This document shows positions 1 through 12,496 of a DNA stretch of 64,000 nt, piece after piece (the first letter of the stretch is position 1; each line of letters starts with the position of its first letter). Position numbers and translations under genes: made by a program. Below the pieces are notes generated by a model. That model saw only the letters and a program-made list of their open reading frames with translations. It did no database searches and had not been told where the DNA came from. Source of the stretch: Sphagnum magellanicum (lineage: Eukaryota; Streptophyta; Sphagnopsida; Sphagnales; Sphagnaceae); NCBI GenBank assembly GCA_021904315.1, contig CM038916.1, positions 14,721,065 through 14,785,064 of the forward strand, written 5' to 3'.

Positions 1-2544
1 TTCCATGTTTAGGGTTCCATGACTGATTGCAAATTCACCCTCACATGTGTGAAGCCCGCTAGTGCAGCTGATGTGCCAAAAGCTAATTATTCATATTTGT
101 ACTTTGAATTCCAACAACCTCCTAAAAGTAGTTTTAGTTGCCACAAACCTCAATGGATCAACAAGAAGACAAGTGGCCACAATTTCAATAGGCTTTGTGC
201 ATATGTAATCATTCCATGATCCGAAAAACATGATTTTTTGGATGGAAAATGTATGCAACTTAATGAAGATGCGCAATTTGTCTAGAAAAGATGTAAATTA
301 GTTCCTCTTAGGTCATTTGAAACACCTCAAATCAATAGTTGTTTTATTATGTTGACATATTACTCTACATTTGGACCTTAAAATGAGGAAGGTGAAAAAT
401 TCAATTGTTGATCATGTGTAGCCCAATGGGAGGGTTGGTACGTATTAACTCTAATTTCTATGCAAACACTATCAAAACAAGTATTATAATGTTGTTTTAA
501 TTACAAGTTTTTAGATCTACCAGCAATTCCATTACTAGCAATCTTGACAAGTGTTCTACTTGCAAGTACTAACAAGCTTTTGGAATGCAAATCCTTAGTC
601 TTATTAGTTTTCTTCAACACCATCTCTACATATTAGACCACACAAAATCAATGCTCCTGAAACACCCAAACTTGCAAAGAAAGAATAATACATGACAAAA
701 ACAAGGAGGAGAGGAAATGCTACCCCATTTCCCTCTAAAACCCCATTTGAAAAAAAATTAAAAAATTCAAAAGTTCTACCTCTGAATCAAATCTGAACCA
801 TTGTCAAATTGTCTACCTATTCAATCCTATTGTCCACTTATCTAATCTTACTTTGCCTACATGTCTCCCAACATTATTACTCCCCACCCACCCCACTTTG
901 GTTTTCATCTTCAAAATCTTTACTACATGAAAGAGAAGCACTACTACATGACATGTTGAAACTTATTGTTTAAATATGGAAATTTCTTTTTAAAAACCTC
1001 AAAATTTGGTGACTAGTGTGCATCTTTTCCAGAAAAATCCTTTGTACCTTGTCACAATAGATTTTTTGTCACCACACTATGAAAATTTGTTGCACCAAAT
1101 TTTTTTTATTAAATTCTAAGTGTTCACATTTAACTAATTATTCCATCACTTTGATTGTTCACTTATGGGTTCACCATTTCTTCAAATTTTCATTCCTTTC
1201 CAAATTGGAGGGGAAATTTAGATATGCCATAGGCATTTGGAGTTAATGCAAATCGAGGGAACCTTTCATGTATGGAAAGTAAATGAATCATATTTAAGTA
1301 GTCAATATTGTTCATGAAAAAATACTTGGGACTCATTTCTATTTAAAGTTTGCTCACATGTTAGAGTTATTTCTTGACTCAAAATGTGGGTTGAAATCAT
1401 AGCATGAGACAAATTAACATAGTTTCAAGTGATCTCATTTTCTTAAGCCCTTTGCATATTATATTTTTTACGATAACAATATAGGAAATCTCTTAACACT
1501 AAACACAATGTCTATCTACAAGCTTTGTTATTACACAACATCAATTCTATGAGCTTGAGCTTGCATTTGGATTTCGTTTACTGTATATCATTGAACATAA
1601 AACTTAATTTAATTCAATGTATATCTTGTTTATGATTATTTTTAGAGTAAAAGTAAATTTCAATCAATAAAGTGTTTTAAACAATTTCCCATATTCAAGA
1701 CCATGACAAAAAACCTAGAACTTATTGGATGGTGACTAGTTTTGAGGTATAAAAAATATGCCCAATTTGGTATATATGAATAACATCTTACAAAATGTCT
1801 TGGTTATAATGGATTAAACTCATTATCACTGCTAGGAAGTTGGTCACGAATATTATGTTATATTATTGACATAAAGTTATCAAGCTCATATCTAATTTTA
1901 AATTGACATGGATGTCAATTATTTCAATTTGCACAAGTCAATCATTAACAATCGTTTAAATGAAGAGTTTCCAAACTATTCATTACAATCTATCACATGT
2001 GTGAGCAAGCTTACACCCACCAACTTGCTAGAGTATAAGCCTTTGACAATGTTATTGTTTGTTGCATTTGAAAAGTACCAGTGAAATTTGTCTATTACTA
2101 TGTTGGCACAACAATACCCACAACTACACATAAATCAACAATTATGATAAAATTTGAATGTCAAGCATACATTTAATATCAACCAAAAAATTTGTTAACA
2201 ATTATAAACAAATAGAATATATAAATATTTTCAAAGATTATTTGAATAAAAATTGTTCATAATTGTTGTAATTTGAAAGTTGGAACATAATTGTGGAATG
2301 ACAAGGCAAAAGCCTAATACATGTTAGGTGCTATCTAACAATCAAATGAATTTGACATTTGTTTTATGATGCAATGTGTGATCATGTATCAATAACTTTA
2401 ACTAATTTACATGGCCCATGGCTACATTCAACTCACTCATATGAACTTTAAAATTATTGCATACCTTGGGATAAAAGAATAATAGGATGTGCATTGATTT
2501 AAAACTTTGTCACAATGTTCATTTATAACATACCACTTCCATTG

Positions 2545-2800
2545 CATGCACCTTGAATTGAATTGAATTTCAATTCAACCAAAATCAATTCAACAACTAA
2601 ATTAAGATTCAATTGAAAAGAAATTAGATTAAAATTAGTGGAGAAGTATTGAAAATTTGCTTGTGAATATGTTGTTGGAAAAGAAAAAACTTAAAAAAGA
2701 CAAATATGAAAAGACACCTTTCCATGCCTCTTTACTTGGGAAAGGGCTAAATAGATCATGGGCTAAAAATTGGTAGGACAAAACACTATGAGACTCTATA
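2545..2800 (+). repeat. Dispersed non-coding repeat, copy 1
   Basis: It begins with a near-palindromic GAATT/AATTC-rich stretch (2550-2578). It then shares an ordered series of words with 26425-26970: a block reading roughly 'ttgaaaatttg..tgtgaatatg.tgttggaaaa', then 'aaaaagacacctt', then 'aaaattggtrggayaaaa'. Both copies lie in the same orientation. No coding capacity is visible. The family is unknown; a short non-autonomous element is possible. Confidence 0.5.
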
Positions 2801-4726
2801 GTCATCTTAGCTAAACCAACTCCAATGCATCATCACCACTAGAATTACAAATTTCATGAAGGTCCCACTTTTTTATATTAATAAAAACATTAGTGATTAT
2901 AAGGCATGTTTAAAACAAATATGTTTGCCATTTTAATTCTTGATATTCAAACTATGTACATGTTCTCACATGTTACTATGTTTTCAACCTTTGAAATATT
3001 AGTCCAAATTAAAATGTGCTTGCTAAAACAACAAAACATGTGAACAATAACAACAACAAAAACCAACTCAACAACCCATGTGAATAACGATAATAATCAT
3101 ATTTAAATTTTGGTAGTCTTGCCATTAGCAATATCAACCATATGAATATCACATATGCACAAGTTCTTGAACTCATGCACAAATAGTAAACTTGTAGTAA
3201 AAAAGCTCTATGTTTTGCTTTTTGTGTAGTAGCATGAACATCATTCCCTCAATCTTTTTTGTATTAGCTTGTATTGTTCATTCTATTGCTTAAGAAAGTT
3301 TTGTGCATCTACATAAATTTGCTTCTACCACACATGTGCATGAACTATTATTACTACATTAGACATTGCTCATTTTCTTTTCTTGGGTGAAGTTCTAAAA
3401 TAAAAAGCAATTTTTTCAAATAAAATATCCTTGCACATATCTTAGTTTTTCAATGGTTGTGATTTTAGGGTTTTCATTTTGAGTTTCAAATGGGTTCAAG
3501 TTCTATTGTTGATCCCAATCTTTGAACAAGAGAAAGGTCTATAATTTTAGTGCTTAATCTAGACAAAAATTTCATAAATACGTGGATTTTGAAAGAAAAT
3601 TCACATGGAACTCAAACTAAGTCTACTTGCATTATAGTGTATTAGATCATGAAAGTTTTAAAATATCTCCATTGCATGGCAATAAGGAATTGTAAATTGA
3701 TTTTTGCATGAAATTAGTAATCAAATAATGTAAAGCTTGTTTTGGGCTAGCAAACATGCACAAGATACTATGACCACCAAAAGTGTTGTCAAAACGAATT
3801 GATTGCTTTTGATTGGTCAATGATAATGGTTGGCCCAAGCCGTGAGAATTATATATTCTTAATTGATATAATTCATATTTTGATACTTATCGATGAGGAA
3901 GGGGGAACAATAAACTATTATTTAACTTAATGTAGAGGCCATTTAATTGTTGTGCAATGGAGATGCTTTTACCATTATCAAAGTTAGTTTTTCATTTCCA
4001 TTTTTGGAACAATAGAAGAGAAAAATGAAATTTGAATTATACTTCTCGTTGATCCAAACTTTTCGTAATCCTCATTGATCCCCACTTCTTTCATGGCTAG
4101 ATTTGAATATTATTAGGACCCTTCCATGGGCTTACCACTTCTTCAACACATTCATGCGTGTTCTACATTCACACTAACCACTTCAATTTGCTTCCTCTTG
4201 AACTTGTTCATATTCATGAATAAATTTGTCAAATTTGTGGCAAAAAAAAATAAAATTAGTTGCAAAGATAATTTTGTATCATGAGCTTGTAAGACACTTA
4301 AAAGTTGATTTACTTCCATGTCTTATAAATATTAATCATGCATTTTCTTTTATTTATATGTATTACCTTTTTTTTCCTTTTGCATTGTAGATTTTTGTGT
4401 GTACAAAGGGATGATGTTGTAATGGACCATGATTGTTTATTTCAATGTGGATGTGTGTCCTATGTCTCATTGGTTTTATTTTTTTGATTTAATTATTTAC
4501 TACATAATTTTAACCCAACATGTTTTAAATCCACATTGAGGGAAATAACTTTTATTCTCGTATCCATGAGCACATAATTAGATTTAATGATTTATCAAGT
4601 GGTTAAACATCCCATCACATTAAAGAGCAAAATTACAAGGCTGCATTTCATCTTCAACAAATTATCTCGAAGAACATCAAATTCCTCATCTTATGTCTTT
4701 TTTATAAAAAAATATTAAATGCATCC

Positions 4727-4752
4727 ATATATATATATATATATATATATAT
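4727..4752. repeat. AT dinucleotide microsatellite
   Basis: A run of about 13 AT units in AT-rich intergenic DNA. Confidence 0.9.
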
Positions 4753-6999
4753 CTCCTTTGCTTACTGAAAATATGACCTTTTTAAAACAAATTGACATGC
4801 ATTCATTCCTTTGAATAGTTGCCTTGTGATAGGAATATTTGTCAGACATTGATTAAAATATAAATGACCATACAATATGGCAAGTGATCTTACTCCAAAT
4901 ATAATTTTGTTGGCTTTAAATGATTGATTGAAAACACTTTTGTATGAAGAAATATATAAAAATACTTATTAAACTACAATGGTTTTCCTTAATTTTGATT
5001 TGTACCCAATTGGAAGAAAATGAACAAAATTCATGTGATAGTGTAAAATGGAATGTAAATAACCCAAATAATACATTTGAAGAAATCATAGATGATATTG
5101 TTACATATACATTGATATTTAATGGTTTGACATCACAAACAATTGTGGACTATGACAATGTTATGATGAGCATAATTCCAAGCCAAAATTACCATATATT
5201 TCAAATTTTCAAATATATATGTAGTGAAGAATTGAACTTTCCAACATGATTTTAGAGTAGCTCCATTGACGCACTTAATTTTAGGCTTAGTATATTAAAT
5301 TCGAGGAATCATAAGGGGTGGCCAACAAAAGAAGTGCAATTATGAGTTTAGGTGTAAATAACATTTAGCTCAACAAAGAGGGTTGCATAATTGCCAATTA
5401 GGTCTAGTAGGTGCACCAATAGGTTTTAAAAATTAAAAGTGCAACATTTTTGCACTTTAGTAGTATCCTCTCACTCAAATTAGCTAGGTAGGGGAGGCAT
5501 GAATCGCCATAATTGTTGTTGATTTTTTTTTCAAGGGAGCTTTATTGAGCTCAATATCTTTTGTGTAAATGTTGGGTTTGGAAGGATTTACTAAGTGAAC
5601 TCAATATAAAATACTGAGCTTAACATGTCGTCGGGGTTGGACTTTGGTGGTCTCTAATCATTGGTTACTATTAGAGTGGCATTTAGTGCTTGTCGATGGA
5701 GTTGCTCTTATGGGAGCAAACTTTAATCTTCACACATTGGTGATATTTTCTCATATCAATAGATTATTAAATGGGAATCATTACACAAATTGCATGATTT
5801 TGCTAGAAATACACCTTAACATGTTTTTTTTCAAGAAATCAAAATACGTATTAACAAAATAAAAAATTATGGCCAAATTCATAGAAGAAAATGAAAGTTG
5901 CATCAAATAACATTAATAGCATCCAACTTAGAAATAAATTGAATCTTGCATACATACTTGAATCATAGCTTGGCTTGTGAGATTTGGAAAGCTTAGCTTG
6001 CTTACAAATGTCCTGAGATTATATTGAAAGTCATGTACAAAAACTTATTTGTTATTAATAGAATAATTAACCCCACCCAACCTTTTTTTCTTAGATTAAT
6101 TGCAATAGAAAGTCTAGAAAAATCATTGTTACAAGTTTTATTTGAACTTAATCATCAACATTTGAACTTTACCAAATGATTTTGATTGATTGAAATCAAC
6201 ACACATTATAGAACACATACATTCTAACCTCATTTGCACTTTATATGCCAATTATTGCATTTTTTATCATTCAAGGGATTAATTAAGAAAAAAAAAAGTG
6301 AGAGAATTTTTCTTCATCATCAAATTTCAAAATAGAAGAAATGAACATGATCATGTACTAACACGGATAAAATGTTTGCCAACCAACATCTAAATTTTTC
6401 ATTACCCTTTGCCTCAAATGCAAAAAAACCAAAATTTCTTAATTACCATTCATGGAAACAAAAGTCATTCATAAATCAATTCATTTCCCAAAGAGAAAAA
6501 GCACATGAAAACATTTATATTTGTAAATGAGATGGGCAATGGTACAAACATTGCATTTGATGAATTCTTGCAATGTTGTCAATTGGAAAGGCCTCAAAAC
6601 TTTTTACAATGATCCAATAGGAATATTTGAATCAACTCTTTCAACAAAATAATTTCACTCATTTGGGTTACGAATATTAATATCTAATTTACACTTGATC
6701 CATATACAATCATTACATATTCCACATCATACACGACTAAGTGAACAAATAAATTAGTTCAAGTTTTCCAAAAAAAAAAAAAAAAAAAAACATGATCAAA
6801 TAACGTGTCTGGAAAAATTGATGCAAATATCATAATACAAACATTGGGTAATGCATTCTTATATGCATGGCACTTGTCTGCCCAACTAGATATGACCTAT
6901 AAATGTGCAAAATGCCCACTTAAATGTGCGACACATAAGTATACAACTATAAGAAATTGCAAAAGGATAGCTACCAATTAGGAAATTCACTTAGTTTTG

Positions 7000-8847
7000 A
7001 AATACAAAGATTGGATGCATGCATGATTCCTATTTGTAACAACTCCAAATGACGTAGCTCCTTTGCAAAGTTCTATGCACAAAAATGCTCAAATTTTTGC
7101 ATCAATTCCTACAGGTAAACTTCCATGTCAACCAGCTAGAGAAGCAAAAGGCATGGCTGGTCTGGCGGGGCACCTATCACTATCAAAAGGTTCATCATGG
7201 CATAGCCCTTTGTAGTCATCCTGGTATGCATATAAACCGTGTTCTACATTTCTGCAGTAATAGCAGGGTTCATGCAATCTAATGGTAAAAAGATCAAATC
7301 AATACCCTCAAAAGTGTATCGCCTAATGGCAAATTGGTGGGACACATACCAGGATCACTCCTGCAAGTGGCAGAGGGGGAGGAGAGAGGATATCACCCAA
7401 CTCTATAGCTTTGGATGAAGTGGTGCTCCTGCAAATAAAGAATAATGAACCAAAGTTCAGGTCACAGGTCTGATCATAAAGAGAGCAGCAGAAGTAGTTT
7501 GTTAGTCATCATCAGTTCTATTGTTTTCACTCTCATGGTCCTGTAAGGTCCTCATTTGAGCCTTGTTCCTTTTGCAGTAGAAAACGACCCAAAGCTGAAG
7601 GATGGGCTTGATGTTGGAGGATCCTGGCAGCACCTACATTCCTCTCTTGTCTCACTCACCCAAGAGGAGATTCTGGGTCAAAGGGGAGATTTCCAGGTTC
7701 TGCACAAGTAGAGAATCTGGGACTGGTTTTGTCTGGGACCCATTAATCTAAAGCCTTTCACAATCCCAGGAAGTTTTAATTAGCTATATTTCTTGTTTTA
7801 ATTACCTACACATCCTTCTATCTCTTTCTCAAGCATAGAAAGATGGGTGCACTAAGCTGTGTCCTTATTGGCTGATAGCAGTCCAACACAAAGTGTATAC
7901 AGAATATGAAAATCCATTGGGAGGGAGAGCTGGATCTGAAATGCTACTATCATCAACCAGACTGAGTAGTCATCGGGTTGGATACTGTTTCAAAGTGCAA
8001 CCCCATTCTACAGAAATTCACTAAAGAAAAATAAACCTTGATTCTTTACTGGAGTCTTAATGCAAACCCAGAAATGTCATTGGCACTGGATACTTTGAAG
8101 TTGTTGAATACAGAAAATATTCCATGGCCATTGCAAAGGATAATTGTTCAGACCTCAAATGACATTGAGGCCTTTGAGATGTAAATGCACTTGAATCAAG
8201 CTAGTAGTAAATGAAGTCAGAAAGTTTCTAACCCTGAACAAGAGCCTCTGTTTCATTGTCCAAAACAGAACGCCCATTCCAATACCGTCTCCACTTTTGT
8301 ACAATACTTTCCCTTTCTCCATATGAACTTGAGATACCCCCCAATTGCTGTTTCCACCTTTCCAGCAGACTTTGCCTGTACAACAAAAAGAAATCTATCA
8401 GATCTCAAGACACTAAGTGTGTTCTCTTTCTCACAAAAATTCTTTCCTCCAAGAACTTTTCCTTCCCATATACCAACTCAAAGTGTATTCTTCTTCACTG
8501 TTTCAGTGTTTTCTCTCATGAAATGGTTCCTTTCAACTCCACTACACATTGCCAACATCAAAACCAGAAACATTACTGTGTTTTCAAATCACAATGCAAA
8601 CAAGCAGCTCATCATTTGATAGCTCAATTCTTCACAAATAAAGAAAAAGTAACCTTTGCCCAACAGTGGCATTGCCAACAGTTTTCCCCATTACCATGTA
8701 AACAGCGGTGTGGAACATGTGAGGCCCTGTCATCACAAATTATTCTGAATCTGAAGCAAGATCTATGTTGCCAGTATACCAACTTATCAAGTTGTCTTCC
8801 TAAAACCTAAACCCTAGATTACCTAGTGAGCCTGAGATAAGTGAAAC
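7000..8847. other. Intergenic/3' flank of the ceramidase-family gene
   Basis: Base composition rises to near-genic levels here. I see acceptor-like TTTGCAG words on the minus strand near 7380 and 7440, so 3' untranslated exons of the minus-strand gene that stops at 8848 are possible. No coding exon could be joined in frame with support. A 184-codon open stretch on the plus strand (8256-8810) has no family resemblance and lies antisense to this 3' flank. Confidence 0.4.
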
Positions 8848-11800
8848 TTAAGTTGAGCATTGAGCACACCTTTCATTGCGGACATTGCGGCAAGACAACA
8901 TGATGATCGTCATTACAGGCACCATTGCTGCACAGAGGTGCTTCAGTGTGTGTCCACTCACCACGAAGTGTGTCCATCTGTAGAACTTCATGTCATATGC
9001 CTCCTCTATTTTGGCCAGCAAATACCAGCCTGATTAAGCACAAGCCAAAATGAAAGTGAACATTCCAACTAGATTTGTTAGACTGGAAAAGAAAAGACCT
9101 GGAGAAGAAAAACAGATTCTCAACCTGGAAGCTCTATGACAACAAACACAGGCTGAACAAGCAGTTTCTTGATGCTCTTCCCTAGTTCAAAATCTTGACA
9201 ACCCTAAGAATTATTCTCTGAAAACCGGAACCACCATGCAAACCTAATAATTGATTCTGAAAGTCAATATTGACGGTTTGGGTGTGTATAAAATGCTTCT
9301 TTTCCATCCAAGAAAAGGTAAAAAAGCAATTAGTCTCTCCTCTAGAAGCCAAAATATTTTTAACTCAATCAGCAAACTTCACCCAACTGACAAAGATACA
9401 ATGGATGAGAGATCGGTGACAAGAGATGACCTGCAGCCCATAGCCAATATGAGGAGTGTGAGTATTTTGGTGGTAAAAGAATGGCCATGATTGGAATGGC
9501 TAAGCATGGTACAAACTGCACAAGTGCATATGGTCGCAGATCATTCGCAAACCTGCACCATAAACACGCAGACATTGTGTTCAGTGCTGGTGTTCATACA
9601 GAGGTAATGGAAACCTTGGGACTTCTCAACTGCTTAACTTTACAATGAAGAAAACAAAACAATAGTCACACAAAAGCACCAAACACTGATGGACAATACA
9701 CAGATCACAAGTCCAACATACTAACTGTTTAAGGCCTGCAAACTTTCAGTAATAACTCCTGAAACACAAAACTTGGGAGGAAAAATAAAGATGGCTGTTT
9801 CACAGACACAATGTATGCATTCCATTCAGACCATACTGACCGCCAGTATGCAACACTTCCCGCCCCTGCAATGAGAAGGGGGATAAGAGAATCCCTTCCT
9901 GTAGTCTCGTCAATCCTCTCAATAATGAAAACAGCCATCACTGAGGCAAAAGCAATTGTCATCTGAAATCCAGAAAAACCAACCCAAGTGAGTCTCTTAC
10001 CTGTCCCTTCTAAATTGCCTTCAACATATGAGGTTAATGGGTAGGGGAAGAGTAGGTTGCAAGTACTTGGCTCTGTCACAAGACCTGTAGTAACGGGAGC
10101 AATTAGCCATTACGCTGGCTCGGTTAACAGACCATTAAGGAGAAGGAGGAGATGACCAAGGAAACTGAGAAGAAAGAGGAACAGATTAGAGACTAAACAA
10201 GGGCAAGAGGAAGAGTAGAAAGAAAGAAGACAGTGCAGAACCTTAGGAGAGAATGATCTATTACAAGGATATGGATTATATTATTCATCAAAGGTAACAC
10301 TAAGAAGCATGATCAAGAAGTATCAAAGGTCTGGAGGTTGAGTAATAAAGAAAAGAAGAGAACAATGTCATTGCAATATATCCATACAGTGCCTGATGGG
10401 CTCCAACCACATGATAGAGAAGAGGAGACATACAGGGAGGCGGTCCCAAACGAGACGGGCATCATTGGGATTGAGATGGTAGTAGGCTGAACCAAATGAA
10501 GTGGCTGTAATGCCAACAAAAAAAGCTGCCCATCCCAACACTTCTCCCTTCAAGCTGCCCCCAACCAGTCCCCCAAATTCTTCTCCAATTCATCCCAAAC
10601 AAAATAAATTCAAAAGAAACAAAAGTCTACACCAGCAGAGTGTGCCAAAAATCTTATCATATGGACCTAGGACTTGACACACACCAAAAGGAAAAGAACT
10701 ACACTCCTTGCTTCCATGCCTGCAGAGTTCTGCAATTGCCCTCAGTTACATAGATACATTGTTGCTGCAAAATGAGGAGGGCTGGCACAATAGGAAAAAA
10801 AAAGTCTACCTAAAGCCAAAATTGTTGCCATGAATTGTCAGCACCAAGCCCACTATTCCAATCACCAAGAATGGGAAGTTGGAGATGACATTCAGTGTGT
10901 TGGGTACCCCTGAGAGAAACATCCACAACAACACCCTGTCAAACACTTGCAGAACAGTGAAAAAGAAGAGAAGGAAATTCAATACCTAAACTGTTTTGAC
11001 AGTGCTAAGTTATACCACTTTGGATTTGGAGGTGGAGCAAGCAAAATGCATGAAGCAGATTGCTTATTGAGCTTACTGAGGCAAAGCAGTCATGCCCCCA
11101 CATACCTTGCCAAAGAGGATGATATCTATCCTACGAGAAAACAGGATCAACTGTACGTGCAAGAAGCACACCAAATTCCTCATGATTCAAATAAGAGAAT
11201 GGCGCTTGCACCTTGAAATCCTCATGATCCAAATGAGAGAACAGCACTTGCACCTTGAATTCCTTATGATCTGAATGAGAGAACAGTGGCACTTGTGCCT
11301 GGAATTCCTCATGATCCAAATGAGAGAACAATGGCACTTGTGCGCTGAATCCCTCATTGTCCAAATGAGAGAACAGCAGCACTTGTGCCCTGAATCTCTC
11401 ATTGTCCAAATGAGAGAACAGTGGCACTTATGCCCTGAATCCCTCATTGTCCAAATGAGAGAACAGCAGCACTTGTGCCCTGAATCTCTCATTGTCCAAA
11501 TGAGAGAACAGTGGCACTTATGCCCTGAATCCCTCATTGTCCAAATGAGAGAACAGCAGCACTTGTGCCCTAAATTCCTCATGATCCGAATGGAGAGAAC
11601 TACGGATCAGGAAGAAGTGATTCATCAGCAAAAAAGAAGGTGGGTCTGTGGTGGTTGCCAGATCCGGTCTTTGAAAACCACAGTCTGGATACATACCTAC
11701 AATCCAGAGTTTTGTTTTCTGTATGCAGAATGCAGAAATACCCACAACAAACAAACTCCTACTTCCATCTTCTACTCTCTGTATGTGTGTGTGTGTGGGT

Positions 11801-12211
11801 GCAGCTTTCAATCCCCGGGTCTGCAGAATTCTCAAAGCTCCAAAACTTCATGTCAAAGCAAGTCACAGAGGAGCTTCTTTCCACATGAAGACCTTTTCCC
11901 TTCTCCCCAAAACCAGATCCCTGCTGCAGGTCTGCATTGAGAACATTTCCTTGCCAAAACCCTAACGATCCCCGCAGCAAACGCATTTTGCGAGAAGAAG
12001 AAGAATAAGGAGCAGGAGGAGGAGAGGAGGAAGGCAGGCAGGCAGACAAGCGAAGCTCGCTATGTCACTCACCGATGAAATTGCGTCGATCCGCGAACTG
12101 ATGATACTTCTGGTCTTGTGGGATTCTGGGAGTGACGATCATGAGCGCAACGAAGAGGAGGAGCGCGGTACCCCATGCTAGCACTCGCTGCCCTCTCGCA
12201 TCCAGCGCCAT
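8848..12211 (-). CDS. Ceramidase-family (alkaline phytoceramidase-like) multi-pass membrane protein
   Basis: Six exons on the minus strand: 12211-12073, 10909-10810, 10554-10434, 9962-9841, 9552-9431 and 9029-8848. They join at GT-AG sites into one 261-codon frame (786 nt with stop). The protein resembles the plant alkaline phytoceramidase-like family (Pfam Ceramidase). It has an N-terminal hydrophobic segment after MALDARGQRVLAWGT and several further membrane spans. The SAYYHLNPND motif carries H106, and GHTLKHL carries H228 and H232, matching the three-histidine zinc site of the family. Such enzymes hydrolyse ceramides in ER/Golgi membranes, but activity of this subfamily is inferred, not shown. 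The start is the first ATG, followed by a typical membrane-anchor sequence. The last exon runs to a stop 24 nt beyond a possible donor (AG|GTGTGC), so an alternative 3' end cannot be excluded. Intron 1 holds a 45-bp minisatellite. The gene is divergent from the oxygenase gene at 12497. Confidence 0.88.
11179..11600. repeat. 45-bp intronic minisatellite
   Basis: Ten units start at 11179, 11221, 11263, 11308, 11353, 11398, 11443, 11488, 11533 and 11578 (the last partial). The first two units are 42 bp and the rest 45 bp. Units contain 'ccaaatgagagaaca' and 'cacttgtgccctgaat'. From 11353 on, two unit types alternate (acagcagcac versus acagtggcac), giving a 90-bp higher-order period. The unit is a multiple of three, so it opens long spurious reading frames on both strands. 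It lies inside intron 1 of the ceramidase-family gene. Confidence 0.95.
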
Positions 12212-12496
12212 CTGCTGTGTGTGTGTCTGTCTCGCGTGCTCCGCGCCTTGTCAGGGCCCTCAAAACCTCGATCCAGAACTTATTCTTACACGCGTAGCTA
12301 AAACTGTTGAAAATCTAGAGGTGGTGATCTTGTAGCGCACTCTTCAATGCCGATGATGACGCGTAGTGATGAAGAATCCGGACTCGTCGTCGTCGTCGTC
12401 GCGACCTCGCTGCATCTTGTTGGTCCGTCTTCTAGGTCAAGGTAGTTGTGGGACGCATTCCGTTTCCTGAAGCGCCTTTCGCAGTAATCAAGAGCG
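12212..12496. promoter_or_regulatory. Shared divergent promoter region
   Basis: Only 285 bp separate the start codons of the minus-strand ceramidase-family gene (12211) and the plus-strand ribosomal oxygenase gene (12497). The stretch is more GC- and CpG-rich than the surroundings. It must contain both 5' untranslated regions, so one bidirectional core promoter is the simplest reading. I see no clear TATA box. Confidence 0.6.

Larger units (their letters stand above)
1..7000. other. AT-rich gene-free left flank
   Basis: No exon chain or recognisable protein family could be supported in this 7 kb on either strand. The longest open stretch (101 codons at 4944-5249, plus) has AT-driven composition and no family resemblance. 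The sequence holds homopolymer runs (A-run near 6770-6790), an AT dinucleotide run, and one copy of a dispersed non-coding repeat (2545-2800) that recurs at 26.4 kb. It looks like old, decayed intergenic DNA. Confidence 0.6.

Noticed and set aside
4944-5249. A 101-codon open frame in the AT-rich left flank
   Set aside because: Composition is AT-driven and no motif or neighbouring exon supports it.
8230-8290. A possible seventh exon of the ceramidase-family gene
   Set aside because: A join at 8848-8830 to an acceptor near 8280 would be in frame, but the acceptor lacks a pyrimidine tract and the peptide matches nothing.
8256-8810. A 184-codon open frame on the plus strand
   Set aside because: No family resemblance, no splice partner, and it lies antisense to the 3' flank of the ceramidase-family gene. 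Probably chance.
11187-11940. Long repetitive open frames on both strands (131 and 221 codons)
   Set aside because: They are produced by the 45-bp minisatellite, whose unit is a multiple of three, inside an intron.
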